A stretch of 18,468 nucleotides of DNA from CAYQQU01 sp964419545 (GTDB lineage Bacteria > Bacteroidota > Bacteroidia > Chitinophagales > Saprospiraceae), in contig CAYQQU010000094.1 in the NCBI GenBank assembly GCA_964419545.1, forward strand, positions 1 through 18,468, given 5' to 3'. The notes beneath the pieces are model-generated. The model ran no database searches, was not told the origin of the DNA, and was given only the letters and a program-made list of their open reading frames with translations. Of the stretch, positions 1 to 7,387 are shown piece after piece (the stretch's first letter is position 1; the number at the start of each line of letters is the position of its first letter). The translations under genes and the position numbers were made by a program.

Positions 1-3000
1 CAAAGCTAATGCTTTGTTTTTATTTGGCGGTTTTATGCGTCTGCCCTTGGGGGCGCCGTCGCAATCTTCATCGCGCGGTACGATGATGGGGTCCGATTCG
101 CCGTCGTATTCGCACCAGTTGATCACGCGGTACGTCCGGTTGATCTGGTAGCACTCGTCGCCGGAAGCGGCGAAGGTCTCATCATCGGCGCTTACGGCCA
201 AAAGGTCACAGCCCAGCTCGTTGAAGATCAGCGTGTCGGGGTTGGGAATGCCGCAAACTGCTTCCGCATCCTGGGGGAAGCGGATCTCGTAATTCTGAAA
301 GCCGTTGATCGTAATGGCTTGCGAGCAGTTGTTCACCGAAACGCTGCCGTTGCCGTCTATCGCCCGAAAGCGGCGGGTAAGGAGGCCGGCGCTGCAGTTT
401 TGCATGCTCATTTCCGGATCGAGCTCTTCCCATACCGCCGAACAGTTGTCAAAGGGTTCCGGCGTACCGAAGAGGTTCTGCAGCTGTTGGGTATCCATGG
501 GGTCGAAATCGGGAGGCAGGTCGGCGCAGTCGATATCCGTTTCTTCCGGCGGAATACAATAGGGGCGGAGGTGGTCTTTTACGAGGACGGTCATCGAGCT
601 GACGTCCGAATTGCCGTACCCGTCGGTAGCGCGCATTTCGATGAACACTTCTTCGTTGATATCGCAGCAACGGAATTCGACGTAAGGCCCCCACTCGGAG
701 AAAAACGCAGTGACGGGCTCGCAGGTTACGGAGTCTCTGGCGAAGGCCCGGCGCACCTGTACGTTCGTTACGCCGCAATTGTCCCAGCTACCCTGGTCGA
801 TCTCATCGGCTTCCAGCTTCCCGTAACCGTCGGCGCTCAGGTTGAGTTCGGCAGCTTCACTGATCATGGAAATAGGCGGAATGCCGTCAATTACGGTTAC
901 CTTGAAACTACAATCGGCCGAGCGGTTGCAGCCGTCGGTCGCCAGGTAGACCACTTCGTGTTCACCGACCGGGAGGTTGCTCAGGTTGAAGACGCCGTTC
1001 AGCTCAGAAAGCGTACCCGTAGAAACCGTAATGGCGTAAGGGGCGTTAGAGCAGGCATCCGTAATGTCGGGTTCGGGTAGGATGACCGCCCCCCGGCAAT
1101 TAAACGGACTGGCGCCGACGGTGATGTCGCCGGGGCAGGTAATCTCCGGATCAGCCATATCCGCCACTTTGATCACCTGGATGTACTCCCGCGGGTTGAC
1201 GCCTGCTGCTACTGGCACGCAGGTGTTCAGGACTTTCCAGATCCGGTGCAGGTCGTAGCTGCCGGCGCATAAGTTGTAGATCTCGTCGGTATAAATAATC
1301 GAAGTGGAACAGTAAGCGTCCGATGCTCCGAAAAGTTCGCCGTCAATGGTCGGAAAGCCGGTATTTTCGGGTTCGATCAGGCTGGGATCGGCATTGACCG
1401 AGCCACAACTCAAGGCAGGGGCGTCGAGGTCGTCGAAATGGGACGGGAAGTCGATCTGATCCAGGTCGAAGGTCTGGATCATGATGTGCTGCGTCTCGCT
1501 GGTGTCCATACCCAAGGCGTTAGACACTGTCCAGGTCCGCATGAGTGTGGCGCGAGGGGAGGCGCAGGCGCCGTGGTCGATCATCTCGTCGGAATAGGTG
1601 ACGGAAGCGCCGCCCGGTACGCAGGAGGTCACCACCGGAGCGCCCATGTACTCCGGGTCCATATTCATATTGCAGCTCACTACCGTATCCGCCGGGCAGA
1701 TAAATTGGGGCGTCACCTTGTATTCCACATTGACGTAGCCCCAGCAGCAGAAGCCGGTTTCGGGGTCGCAGACCTCGGCGACCATCTGCTGGTCGACATA
1801 ATCGAGATTGACAAAGGGGCTGGTGGGAATCGGATCGCCATCAGTACCTACATCACCGGGATATACCTGGACGATATAATTGTCGTAACAACGGTAATCG
1901 TTCCCTTCCAGCAGCATATCCGCAGTGATCTCCGCTTCGCAGTCGGAGCCTAGATTGAGATTGATCTCATCATTGCAGGCCAGAATGACCGAACCGGGGA
2001 GGTGCTCCGCAACGGTGATGTTGAAAGTGCAGGAGTCGACATTGCCGGCCGCATCGGCGGCGGTAAGGGTGAGATCGGTTGATCCGATGCCCATTACGGT
2101 CTGCGGCGGATCGTACGCCAAATCGGTCACCCCGCAGTTGTCGGTAGCCGTCACCGGCAACGGCAGCCCGGAGGTGTGGCATTCTCCGGGCGGCAGGGTG
2201 ACGGTCAGGTCGTCCGGGCACTGAAGCGCCGGCGTTTCCACGTCTTCCACCGCCACGCTGAAGGTGTAATTCTTTACGTTGCCGGCTTCGTCGGTCAGGA
2301 GGTACTGAACGGTATTTTCACCGATATCAAAGAAGCGGCTCGTCGGCTCCCCCCAGTTGGCCGGAGGAATGGCGAGGTCGGCAATGAGCATTCCCTCCCC
2401 GTCGTGGATCTGCATATGCATCTCCCCGCCCGGGCAATTGTCGAAAAAGAGGGGATGCGTCCACGAATATTCAGCGCCGCATTCTCCGGGGTCGTTCTCC
2501 AGCACCTCGTCCGGCTGGCTGTATGCATCGCGGCTGCTGATCTCCAGCCGCCATTCCGACAAGGTTGCCGGATCAGCAGATAAGTTGCCGGCATGTCCGA
2601 TCTGCAGTGTCCAGACGCCAAGGGCTGATTCGCCGTCAAACCACCCCAGCTCGTTTTGGGGTCGGAAATGCCCATTGCTGCCGAGGTTGCCGCAACTGCC
2701 GGCAATGCTCACTGCCGCATCGCTGTCGAGCGTAAACTGGTAAGCATTGGCCGCAGTGCAGACGCCTTGCGCCAGGACTACTTCCCTTCCCGCCGGGCTG
2801 ATCAAGGTAAAAGACAGATCGCCGAAAGCAGGGGTCTGCCCCGCCAGGTACACATTGACATCTGCGGTTTCGACATCTTCCGTCCACTCAATGGAGGCAG
2901 TGAGGCATTCGCCCGCTTCGATCGTCAGGAAAGAATCGTTGGTTTGAACGGCAGGGTCGCCGGCGCTGCCCAGAGCCGGAATCTCGTGATCTTCAATTGT

Positions 3001-5370
3001 CACGGTAAAGCTGCAGGTGGTTTGCTGTAAAGACGAAAGTTCGAGGGGCAAATAGGCGGCGATATGGTTCCCTTGCGGCCATTCGGGGTTCCAGTTTCCG
3101 AGCGTCGCCGGCCGGCAGGCGTCAGGCGCGGTGAAATCGGCCGCTGTATGGGTATCCCAGGCCGTCCGCCGCAGGAAGCTGCCGGCTGATCCTCCGAGGG
3201 CTCCGCTCCAGTCAGTGGGTTGCACGGACGCCAGCAAGCTCTGTCCGGCAGGATCGATATTCCCGATCACTACCACATCCAGCACCGTTCCGGCATGGCT
3301 GATCACGTAAGCCGCCCCGGCGTTCTGCGGCAGGTCTGCTGCTCCCGGGACGTGAAAAAAGCCTTCCTCCGGGGTGTCGACCCCGTCGCCGAAGTGGATG
3401 GTCATTACCTTCCCTGCCGGCAGTAAAGAGCCGGAAGGAAGCGTAAGGGTGTCCTGCCCCGTGGCGTGGATACGCTCGATGCCTAGTCCGCCGACCTCCA
3501 GCCCGGCCGGTCCGAAATTGGCGATTTCCAATACGTCCGCCCCGGGCTGCAGGAGAGGTGAAAGATCCGGCGCGCCGGGAGGCGGGGCCGGGAGGTGGTG
3601 GGTGATTTCGCTGATCAGGAGCAAGGGTTGGTTCTGTACCCGGTATTGTACGGTGTTGAGGCCGGGGCTGAAGAACAGGTCGCCGCCGTGGTAGATTCCG
3701 CTTCGGGCTTCGTCATCCTGTTCATGCTGTATGGAATAGACGACAGACAATCCGTCGGCGCATACATTCCCGAAGGCGGGGCTGATATTGTTCCCGTTGA
3801 CCAGGGCGCCGCATTCGCCGAGATTCGTATTGACCACCTGATCATCCGGGCAAGCAACGAGATCGGCCAGTGGCGAAGGCGCGCCCATCTTTTCCACTTT
3901 CACCCGGATGAGGCAGGCAGCCGTATTGCCCGCCAGGTCGGAAGCCTGGTATTCGAGCAATGAAAGGATCTGCTGGACCCTCAGCCGGCCGCCGGTCACC
4001 CGGGCGGTTTCGAGGAAAGCTTCCGCCTCCAGGGAAGGCGCGAAGGCGGTGGATACGGTTTTCAGGTGCGCCGCCCGCCAGGCGTCGATTTTTGCGATGA
4101 TGCCGGGATGGCTTTCCGCCCGGTTGAACCGTTCCGAGGGGTCGGTCTCCAGGTTGAACAGCAAGGGCGGGTCGTGGTGTTCTTGGGGGCCGGCGGGGTA
4201 CTCCGTCTGGGTGATGTAGTGGGCTTTCCAGGGCCCGTAGCGGACGGCGTAGACCTCGTCGTTGCGGTAATAGGCGAAGTATTCCCGGGGCCGGTGTTCC
4301 TGCCCTCTGAGCAGCGGCAGCAGGCTGCGGCCGTCGATGTTTTCCGGGGCTTGGGCGCCGCTCATTTCGGCAACGGTGGGCAACAAGTCCAGGGTGGTGG
4401 CCAAAGCGGTGGTGGTTGTTCTGCCGGGAATCACTCCCGGCCGCCAGGCAATCATCGGTACGCGCAGGCCGCCCTCCCAGGTGGTGCCTTTGCCATCCCT
4501 TAAAAGCCCCGCCGAGCCGCCGCGTTCTTGCTGCACGAGCCACGGGCCGTTGTCGCTGGTAAAGATAACCAGGGTGTTTTGATCCAAATCCAGTTGGGCC
4601 AGGGCATCCAGGATTTGCCCGACGCTCCAGTCGATCTCCTCCACTACGTCGCCGTAAAGCCCGCGCTTGCTTTGGTTCAGAAAATCCGCGGATGCGAATA
4701 ACGGAATATGGGGCATGGTATGGGCGAGGTACAGGAAAAAAGGCTCCTTTTGGTGCGCTTCGATGAAGGCCAGCGCTTTTTCCGTGTATCGCCTGGTCAG
4801 TGTCGTTTGGTCGACCGGGCGTTCGACGATGTTGGTATCCGCCAGCAGCGGTACGTTCCAGTAGGCCGGCCGGCCGTCCCGGGGGCCGACGTGGTCCATG
4901 TCGTTGGAGTAAGGGATGCCGTAGTAATGGTCGAAGCCCTGCCGGGTGGGCAAATATTCCGGCAGATGGCCCAGGTGCCACTTGCCCACCATATAGGTAT
5001 GGTAGTCCCGTTCCTTAAGCACTTCGGCGATGGTCACTTCGTTTAGCGGCAGGCCGGTCTGATCGTTGGGGAACAACACCCGGCCGGGGATCTTTCCTTT
5101 CACCATGCCCGTCCGTACGGGATAGCGGCCCGTTAATAACCCGGCGCGACTGGGCGTACAGACCGAGGCCGCCGCGTAAAACTGAGTGAACCGCATGCCC
5201 TCCCGCGCCATCCGGTCCAGATGGGGCGTCTTGATGGTGGGATGACCGTAACAGGCGAGGTCGCCGTAGCCCAGGTCGTCCGCGAAGATGATGATGACAT
5301 TGGGCGGGTCGGCGGCTCCGGCGATCTGGAAAGTCAGCAAGAGTAGGGTGCAAATGAATATTTTCTGCAT
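1..5370 (-). CDS. Secreted sulfatase fused to a giant HYR-repeat stalk (3' end beyond window)
   Basis: The frame starts at ATG 5370-5368 and was read codon by codon to base 1 with no stop, giving at least 1790 residues. Residues 1-20 form a signal peptide (MQKIFICTLLLLTFQIAGA). Residues about 24-445 are a formylglycine-type (S1) sulfatase: metal ligands D31/D32, the CTPSR signature with C71 as the formylglycine site, K130 and H132 (VGKWHLG), H217, D273/N274 (TSDNG) and K294. It should hydrolyse sulfate esters outside the cytoplasm. Residues 447-467 are the start of a C-terminal domain seen complete in the neighbouring GH172 gene. From about residue 471 it switches into the end of an HYR module (YQASDLAGNTAAC). 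Then come an HYR module with a lamin-tail-like insert (about 581-715), a P-domain-like module (about 811-950), further HYR modules (CPDDLTV at 1051) and Cys-rich Saprospiraceae-type modules to the edge. A type IX secretion C-terminal domain is expected outside the window (inference). Second gene of an operon. The exact sulfate substrate cannot be told. Confidence 0.93.
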   Translation of the reverse strand, partial: MQKIFICTLLLLTFQIAGAADPPNVIIIFADDLGYGDLACYGHPTIKTPHLDRMAREGMRFTQFYAAASVCTPSRAGLLTGRYPVRTGMVKGKIPGRVLFPNDQTGLPLNEVTIAEVLKERDYHTYMVGKWHLGHLPEYLPTRQGFDHYYGIPYSNDMDHVGPRDGRPAYWNVPLLADTNIVERPVDQTTLTRRYTEKALAFIEAHQKEPFFLYLAHTMPHIPLFASADFLNQSKRGLYGDVVEEIDWSVGQILDALAQLDLDQNTLVIFTSDNGPWLVQQERGGSAGLLRDGKGTTWEGGLRVPMIAWRPGVIPGRTTTTALATTLDLLPTVAEMSGAQAPENIDGRSLLPLLRGQEHRPREYFAYYRNDEVYAVRYGPWKAHYITQTEYPAGPQEHHDPPLLFNLETDPSERFNRAESHPGIIAKIDAWRAAHLKTVSTAFAPSLEAEAFLETARVTGGRLRVQQILSLLEYQASDLAGNTAACLIRVKVEKMGAPSPLADLVACPDDQVVNTNLGECGALVNGNNISPAFGNVCADGLSVVYSIQHEQDDEARSGIYHGGDLFFSPGLNTVQYRVQNQPLLLISEITHHLPAPPPGAPDLSPLLQPGADVLEIANFGPAGLEVGGLGIERIHATGQDTLTLPSGSLLPAGKVMTIHFGDGVDTPEEGFFHVPGAADLPQNAGAAYVISHAGTVLDVVVIGNIDPAGQSLLASVQPTDWSGALGGSAGSFLRRTAWDTHTAADFTAPDACRPATLGNWNPEWPQGNHIAAYLPLELSSLQQTTCSFTVTIEDHEIPALGSAGDPAVQTNDSFLTIEAGECLTASIEWTEDVETADVNVYLAGQTPAFGDLSFTLISPAGREVVLAQGVCTAANAYQFTLDSDAAVSIAGSCGNLGSNGHFRPQNELGWFDGESALGVWTLQIGHAGNLSADPATLSEWRLEISSRDAYSQPDEVLENDPGECGAEYSWTHPLFFDNCPGGEMHMQIHDGEGMLIADLAIPPANWGEPTSRFFDIGENTVQYLLTDEAGNVKNYTFSVAVEDVETPALQCPDDLTVTLPPGECHTSGLPLPVTATDNCGVTDLAYDPPQTVMGIGSTDLTLTAADAAGNVDSCTFNITVAEHLPGSVILACNDEINLNLGSDCEAEITADMLLEGNDYRCYDNYIVQVYPGDVGTDGDPIPTSPFVNLDYVDQQMVAEVCDPETGFCCWGYVNVEYKVTPQFICPADTVVSCNMNMDPEYMGAPVVTSCVPGGASVTYSDEMIDHGACASPRATLMRTWTVSNALGMDTSETQHIMIQTFDLDQIDFPSHFDDLDAPALSCGSVNADPSLIEPENTGFPTIDGELFGASDAYCSTSIIYTDEIYNLCAGSYDLHRIWKVLNTCVPVAAGVNPREYIQVIKVADMADPEITCPGDITVGASPFNCRGAVILPEPDITDACSNAPYAITVSTGTLSELNGVFNLSNLPVGEHEVVYLATDGCNRSADCSFKVTVIDGIPPISMISEAAELNLSADGYGKLEADEIDQGSWDNCGVTNVQVRRAFARDSVTCEPVTAFFSEWGPYVEFRCCDINEEVFIEMRATDGYGNSDVSSMTVLVKDHLRPYCIPPEETDIDCADLPPDFDPMDTQQLQNLFGTPEPFDNCSAVWEELDPEMSMQNCSAGLLTRRFRAIDGNGSVSVNNCSQAITINGFQNYEIRFPQDAEAVCGIPNPDTLIFNELGCDLLAVSADDETFAASGDECYQINRTYRVINWCEYDGESDPIIVPRDEDCDGAPKGRRIKPPNKNKALAL

Positions 5371-5402
5371 CTCGGAGTCTATTTTATACCAGGGGCCACC
5401 CA

Positions 5403-6869
5403 TTATTTGTGCAACAAAAAACCGTCAACCCCCACCAGATACCCGTCACCAAACCCACCGGAGCGCACATCCTTGCCGACCAGGGTGATGGTGATCCGGT
5501 TCTCTCCTTTCCGGAGGTCGGCCCTTCCGAAAGAGATCGGCCCGGAAGGCTCCACGTCGGGGCTGAAACCGTCGAACAGGTGGCCGATCTCGCGGCCGTT
5601 GACCGACAGCCGGATGATGCCGTAATCCCGCGCCCGGGTGAAAAACCCGATGATTTCGTAGGTCCCGGCTGCTGCGGCTTCGACGGGGAGGGTCAGTTGG
5701 TCGCCGGGGCGGGCCTGTATCCACCACAGTTGCGCGTCCTTGCTCCATTCGCCGTCGAAGGCGTCCATCCTTTGGATTTCCAGCTCGCCACCGGTCGCGG
5801 TCGCGCGCTCCAGCAAGGCTTCTCCTTCCACGGAAGGCTGGAATACGTCGCCCAGCGGGAGCAGTTCCTCCGGCAGGGGCGGGAAAGGAGCGTGCGGGTG
5901 GGTCTGGTACCAGAAGGCCACCGATGCGTATTCCACGCCCGGCATGTCGTTGCCGCCGCCGTGCTCGATGAGGAATTTAAGGGATTCGGTGAAAGGGATG
6001 GGGTCTTCGATGTGCCAGCGGTAGGTATTGACGCGGCCGTCGTCTTCATCTTTGATGGTGATGCCGTGGTACGGAGCGGCGTATTCTCCGGTGATGTAGT
6101 ACCAGCCGGAAGAGAAATAATCCTCGGTGCCCGTGCCGATGATGCTCGGTTCGGCCTCGCCGTCGATGTAGATCATCTCATCCCCTTCGAGGTAGCCCAG
6201 GTGTTTGCCCCGTTCGGGTTCCATGGATATCAGCGTGCCTACGTAGTGCCCACGGCCGTTGGTTTCCAGGATGGTGACGGGCTGGTCGCTGCGGGTGCGC
6301 GTCTTGCGAAACTGGGCGTGAAAGTAGAGGGCGTCGTCAGAAAGCCGGTCGTACGTCCGGATATCAATGTTGTAGTAGAAGCTTTCCACCGGCTGCGTAC
6401 CGGTGTTGACCACTTCGATGCGGGCCTTCTCCCGGAACGGCATCGGCCAGTAGCAATTGTAGCCGCCGCTGGTCATGTTCAGGGGCAGCGAGATGTAGTC
6501 TTTCCATTCTCCGAAACCCATACCGAAAAAATCGGCTACGGGCGCTTCGACGGAAGGGTTTTCTTCTCCGTCCCAATAACACCTTACGATCAGCGTGCGG
6601 TGGATTTCCACCGAGTTGCGCGGCGCGATGGTGATCCACCACCGGCGCACCACGCCGGCGCCTTCGTGGTCGACGAGGGTGAGGGTCTCGCCGGGCGCGA
6701 TGGCTCTTCGGTCGCTATTGCCGCCGGTGGGGTCGGCGCTGGAGTACTGAACCAGCCCGCCTTCTTTGGCGAGGTAGAGGTCGCCGAGCGGGCCCTCGGC
6801 GGGCGACTGCGCACGGGCTTGCAGCATGCCGACGGTGAGAATACAAAACAGGATCAAAGGTTTTTTCAT
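5403..6869 (-). CDS. Secreted GH172 (DUF2961) glycosidase with C-terminal beta-sandwich-type domain
   Basis: 488 residues with signal peptide MKKPLILFCILTVGMLQARA, probably cut before Q21. The DUF2961/GH172 core spans about 27-340: SSADPTGGNSD near 43-53, RCYWDGEENPSVEAPVADFFG at 96-116, and YLEGDEMIYIDGE plus GTGTEDYF at 226-252. E228 and E249 lie 21 residues apart, the spacing I recall for the two catalytic glutamates of the characterised bifidobacterial GH172 enzyme, so they are the likely acid/base and nucleophile. Known members cleave alpha-D-arabinofuranosyl or alpha-D-fructofuranosyl linkages; which applies here is unknown. Residues about 344-488 form an extra domain (PSVEGEALLE, TATGGELEIQ, QLWW, DYGIIRLSVNG) that resembles galactose-binding-like accessory domains. 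The sulfatase begins 32 bases downstream on the same strand, so the two are probably cotranscribed. No Shine-Dalgarno is evident upstream. Confidence 0.92.
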   Translation of the reverse strand: MKKPLILFCILTVGMLQARAQSPAEGPLGDLYLAKEGGLVQYSSADPTGGNSDRRAIAPGETLTLVDHEGAGVVRRWWITIAPRNSVEIHRTLIVRCYWDGEENPSVEAPVADFFGMGFGEWKDYISLPLNMTSGGYNCYWPMPFREKARIEVVNTGTQPVESFYYNIDIRTYDRLSDDALYFHAQFRKTRTRSDQPVTILETNGRGHYVGTLISMEPERGKHLGYLEGDEMIYIDGEAEPSIIGTGTEDYFSSGWYYITGEYAAPYHGITIKDEDDGRVNTYRWHIEDPIPFTESLKFLIEHGGGNDMPGVEYASVAFWYQTHPHAPFPPLPEELLPLGDVFQPSVEGEALLERATATGGELEIQRMDAFDGEWSKDAQLWWIQARPGDQLTLPVEAAAAGTYEIIGFFTRARDYGIIRLSVNGREIGHLFDGFSPDVEPSGPISFGRADLRKGENRITITLVGKDVRSGGFGDGYLVGVDGFLLHK

Positions 6870-6993
6870 GCCTGATGTGGTTTTAGCTGTTTATTGCAGG
6901 AATAGTGGTTGGTCACTTGCCATGGGGTGGGGCGGGTTTGCTAAAGCTAAAAATTTTGATGGAATTGCTGAAATGGTTTTGTAAGACTGATTG

Positions 6994-7060
6994 CCGTGAC
7001 GGAGGTGCGGAATAGGAAAGGTGGCCGACGTGCAGGGAATATTCCGTACCTCCGTCACGG
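6994..7060. repeat. Near-perfect 21-base inverted repeat with 25-base loop
   Basis: The left arm at 6994-7014 (begins CCGTGACGGAGG, ends CGGAATA) and the right arm at 7040-7060 (begins TATTCCG, ends CCTCCGTCACGG) are complementary at 20 of 21 positions. The single mismatch lies near the middle. The loop is 7015-7039. No T-run follows on either strand, so it is not a standard intrinsic terminator. It lies about 125 bases upstream of the GH172 start and about 330 bases upstream of the rightward gene. It could be a palindromic repeat unit of the REP or MITE kind, a structured leader element, or a regulator site. Confidence 0.85.
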
Positions 7061-7290
7061 AAGCCCCTTTTGGTGTGTAACTCCTGTTTTGTATTCAAGA
7101 TCAATTGCTTAAATGTGATTTTCAGCAGAAATTTTACGAGTAACTTGTGTTACACACCACGCTCTCGAAACAATCTACCGATATCTTGCGCCTCCGGCGC
7201 TGCGAATTAAGAAATGCTTACTGCCGAACCGAGAATCGCTGATGATTTCCAGCTTTTATCAAAAATTGGACTATATTTAGACCCTGCAGG

Positions 7291-7323
7291 TTGAACAATA
7301 AGGTATCCCGTTTCTTAGCTTTG
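7291..7323 (+). promoter_or_regulatory. Candidate Bacteroidota promoter for the 1147-residue gene
   Basis: A perfect TAnnTTTG -7 box (TAGCTTTG, 7316-7323) follows a TTG (7291-7293) with 22 bases between. This fits the housekeeping promoter pattern of Bacteroidota, near the long end of its spacing range. Transcription would start near 7330, leaving a leader of about 60 bases. Short motifs like this arise by chance, so position supports the call more than sequence does. Confidence 0.45.
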
Positions 7324-7387
7324 CCTTTCATCGATGTTCTTCCTTTGATGATATCGCCCTCTCAGGGCTCAAAAAAAATCGGTAATT

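Larger units (their letters stand above)
6870..7387. other. Divergent intergenic region
   Basis: This 518-base spacer separates the minus-strand GH172 operon from the plus-strand 1147-residue gene. It holds a long inverted repeat (6994-7060), a promoter candidate for the rightward gene (7291-7323), a small GC-rich hairpin (GCGCC-TCC-GGCGC near 7185-7200) and a weak TAGCTTTA box on the minus strand at 6949-6942. The minus-strand box matches the Bacteroidota -7 consensus at 5 of its 6 fixed bases and has no good -33 partner. No convincing short gene or RNA gene was found. Confidence 0.75.

Noticed and set aside
319..1080. 253-codon plus-strand open frame
   Set aside because: Antisense to the HYR stalk, whose minus-strand frame shows regular Cys, DNC and TDG-type motifs; GC-rich DNA makes such shadows common.
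3842..4981. 379-codon minus-strand frame overlapping the sulfatase
   Set aside because: It is another reading frame of the sulfatase region, rich in Pro and Arg with no motifs; the sulfatase frame carries all catalytic residues.
5409..6875. 488-codon plus-strand open frame
   Set aside because: It lies exactly antisense to the GH172 gene. Its translation is low-complexity V/A/G/R-rich without a signal peptide or motif, while the minus strand has a full family match.
6913..7104. 63-codon minus-strand frame
   Set aside because: It spans the long inverted repeat and shows no protein-like features.
7340..7376. Hairpin GCCCT-CTC-AGGGC followed by an A-run before the 1147-residue gene
   Set aside because: On the plus strand the run is A rather than T, and on the minus strand the T-run precedes the stem, so it is not a terminator in either direction.
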